Positions 27,125 to 36,488 of a DNA stretch of 47,725 bases are shown here, piece after piece. The DNA comes from Thermoflexus sp. (lineage in GTDB: Bacteria > Chloroflexota > Anaerolineae > Thermoflexales > Thermoflexaceae): NCBI GenBank assembly GCA_025057635.1, contig JANXBD010000007.1, positions 1 through 47,725 of the forward strand. The letters are read 5' to 3'. The translations under genes and the position numbers were made by a program. Under the pieces are notes generated by a model. The model worked only from the letters and a program-made list of their open reading frames with translations, did not search any database and was not told the origin of the DNA. Within the stretch, counting starts at the first letter, position 1. Every line of letters begins with the position of its first letter.

Positions 27125-29899
27125 ATGAAGCGCATCGCTCGCATCCATTCCATCTTGATCCTGCTGATCCTGATCGCCTTCGCCCTCCGGCTCCATCGGA
27201 TTGCCCTCCAGAGCTGGTGGTGGGATGAAGGCTACAGCACCTATCTGGCCCGCCACGGCATCCTCACCGCCATCCAGATGACAGCAGTCGATATCCATCC
27301 CCCCCTCTACTACATCGTGCTCTCACTCTGGGGGACGTTCACCGGCTACCATGAATTCACTACGCGCTTTCTCTCGACGATCTTTGGGATCCTGACCCTT
27401 CCCCTGCTTTACCGGATCGCCCGGGAGGGGATCGGACGCGCCACCGGGGTCCTGGCCGCCGGGTTGGCCACCCTGGCCCCGGCCTACGTGTATTACTCGC
27501 AGGAAACGCGGATGTATACCCTCTTCGCGCTGCAATATCTCTTCGCCCTCTTCCTTTTGAGCCGCATGGTCAGCGCTCGCCGCTGGTCCACATGGATCCT
27601 GATCGGGATGGGGATCACCGAGGCAGCGATGATGTATACCCACTATTTCTCAGTGGTCGCCATCATCTTCTTGAACTTGGCCGCTCTTCTTCTGCTCCTG
27701 CGCCAACCGATCGAAGAACGTCGATGGAATTTCCGCCGCTGGGCCCTGACCCAGGCCCTGGTGATCCTTGCCTACGCGCCCTGGCTGCCCCCTGCCTACC
27801 GGCAGACGGGCCAGCACAGCGATGAGCGGGCCACCTTCCCCACGCTCCTTGAGTTCCTCTCGCTGACCTGGCATTTCTTCAACATCGGCATCCGGGAGGT
27901 CCTAGGGAAGACCGGTGAGCCCCCGCCACGGCCCGGGTTCGTGATGGCCTCCGCGGCTTACGGGATCGCCTTCGCGAGCGCGCTGCTCTCCGTCGGGCTG
28001 GCCATCTGGCGTCGCCAGCGCAGGATCCCCCTCCGACCAGCGCTGTGGCTGGCGGCTTTCGCCCTTCCCCTGCTGCTGGTGTTTGGCATCACCCGGTGGA
28101 AGCCCATCGTCCACCCCCGCTACATCCTGATGCTGACCCCGGCCCTGCTGCTTACGGACGCCGCCCTGATGACGGCCCTCTGGGGCGAACGTCGTCTCGT
28201 GAGCCGGGCGCTGGCGCTGGCCCTGGCCCTGGCGATCGGAGTGACCTTTCTGCAAGGGCTGTGGATCGTCTACTATGATCCTGCTTTCTTTCGAGAAGAT
28301 GTGCGCGGGGTGGCCGCCTACCTCAGCGCGGTCACCACGTCGGAGGACGCAATCGTGGTGGATTCCGAGGAATACACCCTCCAGCAATACTACGCTGGCC
28401 CCTCTCCGATTCGGGGGATCAAGATGCGGGGTCGGGAAGCCGAGGGCCTGGCGGAGCTCCAGGCGATCACCACCGGGAAGCGACGGGTCTTTCTCCTGCA
28501 TTGGTTCCGTTCGGTCACCGACGATAAGCGATTCATCCCTTTCCTGCTGGAAGCCGCCGGCCGGCTGATCGACCACCGCGAGTTCGCAGGCTACACCCTG
28601 TGGGTTTACGAGCTGGAACGCCCGGTGGCGAGGCCGCCACTACAACCCGTCCAGATCAACTTCGGAGACCGTCTGTGGCTATCCGGGGCCTTCGCCGAGG
28701 GGGAGGCCCACGCCGGAGAGGGGGTGGCGGTGGCCCTCCGCTGGCGGATGCCCGCCCCGATCCCGGAGAACCTGAAAGCCGCGGTCGCCCTCCTCGACCC
28801 TGGCCGCCAGCGAGTAAGCGGCATGGACTGGATGCTCATGAACGACCTCCACCGCTACACGGCCCGCTGGTCCCCCGGCGAGGAGACCACGACGTATTTC
28901 GTGGTGCCGGTCCCCCTGGGCGCGCCCCCCGGGCCTTATACCCTCACGGTCACGCTCTATCGGGAACCGGATCTGAAAGGGCTCGACCTCCTGGATGAAG
29001 CTCGCAATCCCGGGGGCCGATCGCTGACCCTGAGTGCGGTGAACGTGCACCCGCCGCGAACGAGGGCGGACCCCTATGGCACAATGGCCGGCGTGCCCCA
29101 CCTGACCCACCCACTCTCTTTGGGGGATGGGCTTCAGCTCCTAGGGTTCCAGCTGGCTCCATCTTTGCTGGCGCCAGGGGAGCCTCTGCGGGCCCTGCTG
29201 CTCCTCCAGGCCGATCGCCCCGGCCTTCCAGATCAACCGCTCACGCTGGAGATCGCGCGGGGAGAGACGATCCTGGGCTGCCAGACAGGGGATCCCGGCT
29301 ACGGCCACTATCCGCTGTCCCGATGGATCCCGGGGCTTCCGGTGCTGGATCGTCGGGTGGTCTGGCTGTCCTCCCAGGCTGCGGAGGGGCCGGCGGAGGT
29401 GCGGCTGCGCTGGGGGGAGGGTCTGGGGATCTCCCTGGGGACGGTGGAGATCGCGGGGCGGCCACGCCGATTCGATCCGCCTCCTTATGAGATCCCAGTG
29501 AGCCAGCGCTTCCCGGGCCTAGCAGAGCTGGTCGGGATCTCCCTGGATCGCACGACCCTGCACCCTGGGGATATCCTGAACGTCCGCCTGATCTGGCGAG
29601 CACTGAACGAAGATCCCATAGAGCGCCCTTATGTCGTGTCCGTTCAGGTTCTGAATAAGGAGGGCCGCTTAGTGGGCCAGGACGACCGACCGCCTGCCGA
29701 TGGGGCCAGCCCGACTACCTCATGGGTTCAGGGGGAATACATTGAAGATCCGCATCCGGTGACCTTCCGAGAGCCCCTTGTGGGCGAGGGCCGGCTGATC
29801 GTCGTGCTTTACGATCCGGACACGATGCAACGAGTTCGAGCGGCAGACGGTCGGGATCATCTCGAGCTCCCGGTGCGGGTGAAGGGAATGGGACGTTGA
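27125..29899 (+). CDS. GT39-type (ArnT/PMT-like) polytopic glycosyltransferase with large C-terminal extracytoplasmic region
   Basis: 924 aa; FALRLHRIALQSWWWDEGYSTYLARHG...DIHPPLYYIVLSLWGTFTGYHEFTTRFLS, YYSQETRMYTLFALQYLFALFLLSRM; multiple TM helices. Confidence 0.9.
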   Translation: MKRIARIHSILILLILIAFALRLHRIALQSWWWDEGYSTYLARHGILTAIQMTAVDIHPPLYYIVLSLWGTFTGYHEFTTRFLSTIFGILTLPLLYRIAREGIGRATGVLAAGLATLAPAYVYYSQETRMYTLFALQYLFALFLLSRMVSARRWSTWILIGMGITEAAMMYTHYFSVVAIIFLNLAALLLLLRQPIEERRWNFRRWALTQALVILAYAPWLPPAYRQTGQHSDERATFPTLLEFLSLTWHFFNIGIREVLGKTGEPPPRPGFVMASAAYGIAFASALLSVGLAIWRRQRRIPLRPALWLAAFALPLLLVFGITRWKPIVHPRYILMLTPALLLTDAALMTALWGERRLVSRALALALALAIGVTFLQGLWIVYYDPAFFREDVRGVAAYLSAVTTSEDAIVVDSEEYTLQQYYAGPSPIRGIKMRGREAEGLAELQAITTGKRRVFLLHWFRSVTDDKRFIPFLLEAAGRLIDHREFAGYTLWVYELERPVARPPLQPVQINFGDRLWLSGAFAEGEAHAGEGVAVALRWRMPAPIPENLKAAVALLDPGRQRVSGMDWMLMNDLHRYTARWSPGEETTTYFVVPVPLGAPPGPYTLTVTLYREPDLKGLDLLDEARNPGGRSLTLSAVNVHPPRTRADPYGTMAGVPHLTHPLSLGDGLQLLGFQLAPSLLAPGEPLRALLLLQADRPGLPDQPLTLEIARGETILGCQTGDPGYGHYPLSRWIPGLPVLDRRVVWLSSQAAEGPAEVRLRWGEGLGISLGTVEIAGRPRRFDPPPYEIPVSQRFPGLAELVGISLDRTTLHPGDILNVRLIWRALNEDPIERPYVVSVQVLNKEGRLVGQDDRPPADGASPTTSWVQGEYIEDPHPVTFREPLVGEGRLIVVLYDPDTMQRVRAADGRDHLELPVRVKGMGR

Positions 29900-29918
29900 T
29901 GTCCTGTGTCCGCATTTG

Positions 29919-29957
29919 TAGGGGTAGGCCCTGTGCCTGCCCCTTAGGGGGTTTTTT
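29919..29957. terminator. Double hairpin between convergent genes
   Basis: ggggtaggc-cctgt-gcctgcccc stem (one wobble) followed by cccctta-ggggg-tttttt; lies between genes ending at 29899 (+) and 29944 (-). Confidence 0.65.
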
Positions 29958-30711
29958 CCACCACTATGAAATGGGAAAGGCCGAGCCAGTTCAGAGGGGT
30001 GCGTTCCAGGAGATCAGCCATGCGGCGGAGCAGGCGGCCGGCCCGGGGATGTCGCCGCATGATGCGGTCGAAAGCCGGAAAGATCCGCGTGTGGTGGACA
30101 ATGCGAACGGGGAGGCTGGCGAAGAGGCGACGGAGAGCGCGTCCGCTGTAAGCCCGCACGTGGGGCGCCAGACGGTTGCGCAGGGGATCCGGCAGGTAGT
30201 TAATGAGCGGCGTGTTCCCGAAGTGATAACGTCCCCGCCAGTAATGTCCGTGGGTCTCGAAAGGAAACCAGCGGTTGGGGCAGAACAGGAGGATGCGGCC
30301 GCCCGGCCGCAGCACGCGGACCATCTCAGCCACCGCCTGGCGGTCGTCGGCCACATGTTCGATCACCTCATGGGAGAGCACGATATCGAACGTGTTGTCT
30401 GGATAAGGAAGGGCCTCGGCGGCAGCGACGACCAGGAGCCGGAGCCCGCGGGCCTGGGCTTCCCGCAAGTAGGATTCCTCGATATCCAGTCCATAGACCT
30501 CCGTTGTGAAGGCCTGAAGGGCCTCCATATACATCCCGACCCCACATCCATCCACCAGAACCCGGGCGGCCTCGAGGCGAGTGGACTGTCGCATCAACTC
30601 CAGGCGCCGGGCCTGTCCGGGACCCCAGGTCAGACTGGGCACCCCGCGTTGCGCGGCCCTCTCCGCTGGGATCATCCCCTCAAACCCTCCGCTAACAAAA
30701 GACCACCCCAT
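29944..30711 (-). CDS. Class I SAM-dependent methyltransferase
   Basis: ARVLVDGCGVGMYMEALQAF...VYGLDIEESYLREAQARGLRLLVVAAAEALPYPDNTFDIVLSHEVIEHVADDRQAVAEMVRVLRPGGRILLFCPNRWFPFETHG. Confidence 0.92.
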   Translation of the reverse strand: MGWSFVSGGFEGMIPAERAAQRGVPSLTWGPGQARRLELMRQSTRLEAARVLVDGCGVGMYMEALQAFTTEVYGLDIEESYLREAQARGLRLLVVAAAEALPYPDNTFDIVLSHEVIEHVADDRQAVAEMVRVLRPGGRILLFCPNRWFPFETHGHYWRGRYHFGNTPLINYLPDPLRNRLAPHVRAYSGRALRRLFASLPVRIVHHTRIFPAFDRIMRRHPRAGRLLRRMADLLERTPLNWLGLSHFIVVEKTP

Positions 30712-30837
30712 TAATCAGGCGAAAGAATCTTTCTCACTCCCCTTTATCCTTCCTCGCAGGGAAAAAGGATATCGGGAATTTCGAGGAGCTTGGGAAGATG
30801 ACAGAATGCCTTTCGGCAAACCCCACCTGCCTTTTCA

Positions 30838-31569
30838 TTATGAGACTTCCCGTTTCAGAAGCCAGTAGGTCTCCCACGTGGCGAGGGCCATCCACACGGC
30901 CAGCCGGAGACCATGCAGGCCATCGATGTAACCCCGGAGCCGTATGAAGCGGCGCCAGAATTCCCGCCCCATCATAGTCCAGGGGGTGTAAACGCGGGGC
31001 CGCACCCCCGCCTCTCGGAGGGCTTGCGCCTCCAGCCGAGCGTAGGCCCGTTGCTTGGCCCGAAATTCGGCAGGGGAGTCGTAGTTGTAATGAATTAGAG
31101 GATTCCGAAGATAACCGGCTTCGCCCTGCAACACCGCAATCTCGTGAACCGGACGTTCATATCGGGCGTAGCCCCGACGCAGGAGGCGCAATTGATAATC
31201 CGGCCACCAACCTCCGCCCCGTGTCAACCGTCCGAATAGATAGTTCTGCCGGGGCACCCACCAGCCCACATAACGCGGATCCTGAACGGCCCTTCGAACC
31301 TCCTCTGCCAGCTCCGGCGTGGCCCGCTCGTCGGCGTCCACAAAGAAGATCCAGTCGGCCTCCACCTGTGCCAGCGCTGCGTTGCGCTGGGCGGCATAGT
31401 TCTCGAAGGGATGCTGAAGAACCACCGCCCCAACGGCGCGCGCCCGCTCTACGGTGTCATCGTCACTATACGAGTCAAAGACAACCACCCGGTCTGCCCA
31501 GCGCACGCTTTCGATGCATGCCTCAATAAAAGCGGCCTCATTGCGGGTGAGGATCACCACCGCCAGCAT
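30838..31569 (-). CDS. Glycosyltransferase family 2 (lipooligosaccharide-type)
   Basis: MLAVVILTRNEAAFIEACIESVRWADRVVVFDSYSDDDTVERARAVGAVVLQHPFENYAAQRNAAL...WIFFVDADERATPELAEEV. Start ATG 31569 preferred. Confidence 0.92.
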   Translation of the reverse strand: MLAVVILTRNEAAFIEACIESVRWADRVVVFDSYSDDDTVERARAVGAVVLQHPFENYAAQRNAALAQVEADWIFFVDADERATPELAEEVRRAVQDPRYVGWWVPRQNYLFGRLTRGGGWWPDYQLRLLRRGYARYERPVHEIAVLQGEAGYLRNPLIHYNYDSPAEFRAKQRAYARLEAQALREAGVRPRVYTPWTMMGREFWRRFIRLRGYIDGLHGLRLAVWMALATWETYWLLKREVS

Positions 31570-31729
31570 CGGTTTTCTCGTGAAGGGAAGTTTAGGCCAA
31601 AGGCCACACTGCTTGATCCCTGTAGGATTTAGGTTTGGAGTCAATGGCGCTAGCTCCGGAAATCTCTGAACGTCCCAGGCGACTTTGGAGCTCTCCCGGA
31701 AGTTTTAAGAGCCAAAGCGCTGAATCCGA

Positions 31730-32677
31730 TCAAAGTTTTTCCGCTTGAAAGGCCATGCGCCGCACCTCCTCATAAGCTGCCCGCATTGCCGCACCTTCGG
31801 AATCCGCCGCTTGGGCCAGCGCCCGAGCGCGCCAGCTTGCGCCCATGGCCACCAGACGACAGGCCAGCCGGAACTTCCACCGGGGATAATGCTGGCGATA
31901 GAGCCGCAGCCGACTGGCCCAGAGGGCCCGGATCATCTCCGGGCGTGCCTGGCGGGCGCTCTCCCCGCCCGCATGCGCCACCACGGCCTCCGGCACACAG
32001 TAGCGCTCCCAGCCCGCTCGCGCCATCCGCCAGCACCAGTCCACCTCCTCTGCGTAGATCCAGTAGCCCTCATCCAGCAGCCCCACCGACCGGATGGCTT
32101 CCCCCCGAACCATCATCGCCGCTCCGAGAGGATGTCCGATCCGAAACGGTTTCCCACGCGCATACCAGGCTCGAGGGTAACGTCCGTTCAGGCGGGTCTC
32201 CAGCAGGCGGGGATGAAGCGGAAACAGATCCAGGAAGAGCTGGGCCAGCTCAGGGAAATCAAAGGCGCTGTGCTGGAAGCGGCCATCTGGATAGATCAAC
32301 CGCGGGCCGCAGACCCCCGCTCGGGGTGTGGCTTCCATGAAGCGAAGCAGGATCCGAGGGGCCTCATCCAGGACTTCCGTATCCGGGTTCAGGAGCCAGA
32401 CGTAACGGGGTGCCGAGGAACGATCGGGGAACCCCATGGCCTTCAGGGCCTGATTGTTGGCGGCAGCGAACCCCCGATTCGTGGAGTTCACCATCAGGCG
32501 GGCCATGGGAAAGGCGGAACGGATCGCCTCCTGGGTGCCGTCGTCTGAGGCGTTATCCACCACCCACACAGAGGCCGCAAGCTCCGATCGCTCCAGCGCG
32601 GCGAAGAGGGACCGCAGCGCCCGCAACGCCCAATCCCGCACGTTCCAGGTCACCATCACAACGGCCAGCTCATCCAT
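31730..32677 (-). CDS. Glycosyltransferase family 2 (rhamnosyltransferase-like)
   Basis: ELAVVMVTWNVRDWALRALRSLFAAL...VWVVDNASDDGTQEAIRSAFPMARLMVNSTNRGFAAANNQAL...YVWLLNPDTEVL...GLLDEGYWIYAEEVDWCWRMARAGW. Confidence 0.93.
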   Translation of the reverse strand: MDELAVVMVTWNVRDWALRALRSLFAALERSELAASVWVVDNASDDGTQEAIRSAFPMARLMVNSTNRGFAAANNQALKAMGFPDRSSAPRYVWLLNPDTEVLDEAPRILLRFMEATPRAGVCGPRLIYPDGRFQHSAFDFPELAQLFLDLFPLHPRLLETRLNGRYPRAWYARGKPFRIGHPLGAAMMVRGEAIRSVGLLDEGYWIYAEEVDWCWRMARAGWERYCVPEAVVAHAGGESARQARPEMIRALWASRLRLYRQHYPRWKFRLACRLVAMGASWRARALAQAADSEGAAMRAAYEEVRRMAFQAEKL

Positions 32678-32784
32678 CCACGGCCTTCGGTCCTGTCAGC
32701 GTGTTCTCTAAACCGCCGGCGTGCCTCTGCGCGATGGGGGGAAGATGGCACGGATTCGCTAGGGACTGCCCACCGGATGTGCCC

Positions 32785-34374
32785 CTATCGGATCTGCACC
32801 CGGATTCGGGATTCTAGCAACGGGAGCCAAGGCCAGCCAGCAGGGAGAACCCGAATCTCAGGCGGCTGGGCCAGCGGGAGGGCCTGCAGCTGCTGGAGTG
32901 CGCCCCCTATGGATTGGCCCCGGAGCTCCTTCCGAATACGGGCGATCGACAAACGGGGGATCGCCTTCCCCTGAGCCTGGACATTCAGACGGATGCGAGG
33001 CTGGCCCTCCTCATCGGTCTCCACCGTCGCTTCTAGATCTTCGCATCCGGTGAAGGTGAAGCCTTCCGCAGCCAGCTCATAACCGGGAGGCGCCTGACGG
33101 GCGAGCGCGACTAGCATTATTGCTCCGATATCACTACGCAATACCTTGTAGCCCACCACCCGAGCTCGCATCTCGGCCCGTAGGCTCTCCGCTGGCTCCC
33201 CGACTATACGATCGTATCCCTCGAGCAACGGTTCTACGCGAAGCGTCTGAGGCAACACGCAATCCTGAGAATCCAGACCTGACTGCATCTGAGCATAACC
33301 CTGCTGACGAAGCTGGGCGATTAGAGCCTCCCGCACTCGCTCCCGATCCACGGCTGTTACCACCGGCACAGTTTCCAGCTTCCCACCCGCTAAGCGCTCT
33401 GGATTGCTGACCCGCAGGGAGAAGGCCAACGGCCCCTCCACTAAGTTGATCTGATTCGGACCTACATTCCCAGCCGGACCAGGCTCTAAGGCCCGCACCT
33501 GGGCCACGGCGGTTCCCCCAAATCCCGCTGGCACGGTCACTGAAGGGCTGATCATAAAGCGAACAACGAGGTTGCCGCTGGCCGCCCGGACAATCGTGCC
33601 CGCAGGCACTTCTACCGGACGGGCGGTCTGATTAACCAGAACAACCTGGCCCTCCGCATATCCCCTTGGCTGTCCCTGGCGTCCGGTGGTGCGAGTCTCC
33701 GCCCGCCCCTCAACCACAACCGCTACAGGATACGCTGGGATTGCACCGCGAGTCAGATCCCGGGCTGCAAGGCGGGGATCTGCCACCAAATTCTCTTTCA
33801 CCGCCAACGGCTGCCCCTGAGGATAGAGCGTGACCTCAGCCGAAGGGAAGAGAAAGACCACCAGCAACAGCACGGAAAGCAACCCCAAGCTCCCCACCAG
33901 TAGACTGAGCACACGCGCCCACCGATGGGAAGTTGGAGGACAAGCGTCTGCCCAAGCTCGGATGTCAGGGGTCATCCCTCTAGGGGCTACCAGCTCCTCT
34001 GTTTCGGTTAGGACCGGCCATGAGGATCGAAGGGCTTTCTCCCGACAGGCAAAAACAGGAAGCCCCAGTTCAAGCGCCGCTCGCCGTCCCTCGAGGGAGG
34101 GCGTCACCAGAGCGATCTCCTTCCCGATCCCTTCTACCCAGTGCTGGAGACGCCGCAACGACACCGGGTTCAGCACCGGATGCTCCGCTGGAACCTCGAG
34201 GATCACTCGAGGAGCATTAGAGATCGCAATCCGGAATCGTAGGGAAGCCCAATCATCATCCGGCCATACAGGGAGGATCTCTATAGAATTCTCTGCTTTA
34301 GAAGCGGGATGATAAGCTTGGGTCTGCGTCATAATAGACCTTCTCCCAGTCCTCGAAACCCTCAAAACAGACAC
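32785..34374 (-). CDS. Single-pass membrane protein with baseplate J/gp47-like extracytoplasmic domain
   Basis: 529 aa; one TM (VLSLLVGSLGLLSVLLLVVFLFPSAEVTLYPQ); GYAEGQVVLVNQTARPVEVPAGTIVRAASGNLVVRFMISPSVTVPAGFGGTAVAQVRALEPGPAGNVGPNQI resembles baseplate-J repeats. Confidence 0.72.
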   Translation of the reverse strand: MSVLRVSRTGRRSIMTQTQAYHPASKAENSIEILPVWPDDDWASLRFRIAISNAPRVILEVPAEHPVLNPVSLRRLQHWVEGIGKEIALVTPSLEGRRAALELGLPVFACREKALRSSWPVLTETEELVAPRGMTPDIRAWADACPPTSHRWARVLSLLVGSLGLLSVLLLVVFLFPSAEVTLYPQGQPLAVKENLVADPRLAARDLTRGAIPAYPVAVVVEGRAETRTTGRQGQPRGYAEGQVVLVNQTARPVEVPAGTIVRAASGNLVVRFMISPSVTVPAGFGGTAVAQVRALEPGPAGNVGPNQINLVEGPLAFSLRVSNPERLAGGKLETVPVVTAVDRERVREALIAQLRQQGYAQMQSGLDSQDCVLPQTLRVEPLLEGYDRIVGEPAESLRAEMRARVVGYKVLRSDIGAIMLVALARQAPPGYELAAEGFTFTGCEDLEATVETDEEGQPRIRLNVQAQGKAIPRLSIARIRKELRGQSIGGALQQLQALPLAQPPEIRVLPAGWPWLPLLESRIRVQIR

Positions 34375-34539
34375 GGATGAGGGATTTCAGCCGAACGCCT
34401 CATGATCCTTTGGGATGGCCTAGCGGATCGCCACCCAGGATTCCGCTATTACCATCCCTTAGGCCAGGGCAGTTTCAAGAGCCAAAAGCGCGCCGAATGA
34501 TCCCGAGCTCCAGCAAACGAATGCCTGCTCTTGAGCTCC

Positions 34540-36156
34540 TTATCCGATCGGAATCTGTTGTCCCAGTTCTGGAATCCGCAATCCGATGCTTGTGCCCCTC
34601 AGAATCTCCTCCCATTGCTTCGGTTCCTCAGTGTGCACCGGCACCAGCATACGCGGCCGCACCGCTCGGACAAAGGCGGCCAGCTCATCCTCTCCGGCGT
34701 GGCCGGAGGCATGCAATGGCCGGGCATGGGGATCGTCGGGATCTCCTTCCATCCGCATCCCCAGATGTCGCACCCACTGTCGCAATCGCTCTAGATCCAC
34801 CGCCTGTTCCTCATCATACGCCTTACTGTTGGCATACAGGTAAAGCGCCCCCTCCAAGGAGGCTGGATCGAGATCGAGCAGATCGTTCATATCCAGCAAG
34901 CCACAGCAAAGAAGATAACCGCCCGGATCCTTGGAGATCTCGGAGGGCTCGACCATCCGGTTTGTCCATCGCTCTTGCAGATCCTGCTCCCAGAGATCGA
35001 GACGCACCTTCGGGTCGTTGCGCAAGCAGATCCGTGAATCCTGATAGATCTCATGGAAAGCGGACGAAACACGCGCTGCGGCCTCTAGCAAATAGGCGTC
35101 CCTCGGCTGGATCACCAGACAGCGCCCAGTCTGACGAGCAACCTCCAGGAACGTCTGCAATCGCTCTAAATTGCGCGTCGCGAAATCAGCGATGACTAGC
35201 CGTCCCTCAGCATGACGGGTCAACTTCAGAGCATTGTCAAAAACCTGCTCCTCAGTGACATGCATGCTTTTCCTCTCCCCCAAGCGAGTTCCCTCGCAAA
35301 GGAGCACAGCAATCTCCATCCGCCGCCAGTCCTCTTGCAGTTTTTCGCTGGCTGCCTTCTGCCTTCCGTGAAAGCGCAGATCCCCAGTGTAGGCCACCCA
35401 ACCTGCCTGGGTCTCCACCGCGAAGGTGACTGCCCCAGGGATCGAGTGGTCAACGGGCCACCAACAAACCCTCCGATTGCCCACGCTGCCCGAGAATTTC
35501 CCAAGCGGTGGGGTGCTCAGTTGCTTGGTCCGTCCAGGCGGATGTTGCCACCACTCCTGAAGCTCCGGGGGAATGGAATCGGCAAGGAGATTGAAGCGGC
35601 GCCCCCGGTAGGGGCCCTGTTTTTCTGCCCGTAATGTCCCGCTCCTCTCATCCCACACCCTTTGCGTTAAATAACACCATTCATACATGAACCCGGAGCC
35701 GCCCGTCACCTGCATCGCCCGAACTACGGCAGCGGTCATCGGGGTCATGACCAGCGGGATCGCTGGATCCAGGAAGGTAATGTCCCCCATATGGTCGAGA
35801 TGAGCATGGGTGATCAGCACTGCATCACTGGCAGGCCTGGGATCCCGGCTCAGGATTATGCTTATTCCGGCAAAGCGCTCCCATAGGTCAGGCCAGGCGA
35901 GATCTTCGCGATAAAGACCGTATATCGGCGGAAGGAGACCCAAGGCGAGGAGATCCCAAAGGCCACGAGCGGAACGAGGTCTGAGAAATTCATTAAAAAA
36001 CGCCCGGTGACGGCTAAAAGAGGTGCCGAAATCCAACCAGAGGCGCAAATCGTCGTCCTCCAGAAAAATCTTATTCCCGCCGACCTCGCCTGCACCGCCA
36101 AAAACGATCAAGTGGGAGGCCATCGGTTCATTCCTCCATGGGCAGTCCATCAGCAA
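34540..36156 (-). CDS. MBL-fold (RNase J / beta-CASP-like) metallo-hydrolase
   Basis: HLIVFGGAGEVGGNKIFLEDDDLRLWLDFG; DAVLITHAHLDHMGDITFL; VAYTGDLRFHG; VIADFATRNLERLQTFLEVARQTGR; PLHASGHAGEDELAAFVRAVRPRMLVPVHTEEP. Confidence 0.85.
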   Translation of the reverse strand: MLMDCPWRNEPMASHLIVFGGAGEVGGNKIFLEDDDLRLWLDFGTSFSRHRAFFNEFLRPRSARGLWDLLALGLLPPIYGLYREDLAWPDLWERFAGISIILSRDPRPASDAVLITHAHLDHMGDITFLDPAIPLVMTPMTAAVVRAMQVTGGSGFMYEWCYLTQRVWDERSGTLRAEKQGPYRGRRFNLLADSIPPELQEWWQHPPGRTKQLSTPPLGKFSGSVGNRRVCWWPVDHSIPGAVTFAVETQAGWVAYTGDLRFHGRQKAASEKLQEDWRRMEIAVLLCEGTRLGERKSMHVTEEQVFDNALKLTRHAEGRLVIADFATRNLERLQTFLEVARQTGRCLVIQPRDAYLLEAAARVSSAFHEIYQDSRICLRNDPKVRLDLWEQDLQERWTNRMVEPSEISKDPGGYLLCCGLLDMNDLLDLDPASLEGALYLYANSKAYDEEQAVDLERLRQWVRHLGMRMEGDPDDPHARPLHASGHAGEDELAAFVRAVRPRMLVPVHTEEPKQWEEILRGTSIGLRIPELGQQIPIG

Positions 36157-36414
36157 ATCATCTCACCATAGAGCGCCATGACGTTCGTCAGACACCCCGC
36201 TGAATTCGATCTCCATAAGACAGCGGAGATGCTTCCCAATATCCGCGCCGCGCCTTTGCTGTCGCATATCATAACCCGACCGATCGGATTTCGACAGAGG
36301 GCCGTCGCAAGCGGACGTAGATGAAAACCTCCTCGTATTCCCAGAGAACTACAGCGCAGGCAGGCCGGAAGAAGGCGAATCCCTCAGGCGACTTCGGATG
36401 ATTGAATACTCATC

Positions 36415-36444
36415 TTGACAGCCCAAGCTCATTCATATTAGCAT
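36415..36444 (+). promoter_or_regulatory. Candidate sigma70-type promoter upstream of the 36489 gene
   Basis: TTGACA (36415-36420) - 18 nt - TAGCAT (36439-36444); palindrome AGCATATGCT overlaps the -10. Confidence 0.45.
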
Positions 36445-36488
36445 ATGCTTTGTAACTCCCTTCAGATTAACGAACGCGGAGGTTGCAA

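Noticed and set aside
32785-34374. Prophage or contractile injection system locus
   Set aside because: Only one baseplate-J-like protein; no sheath, tube, spike, terminase or integrase genes nearby.
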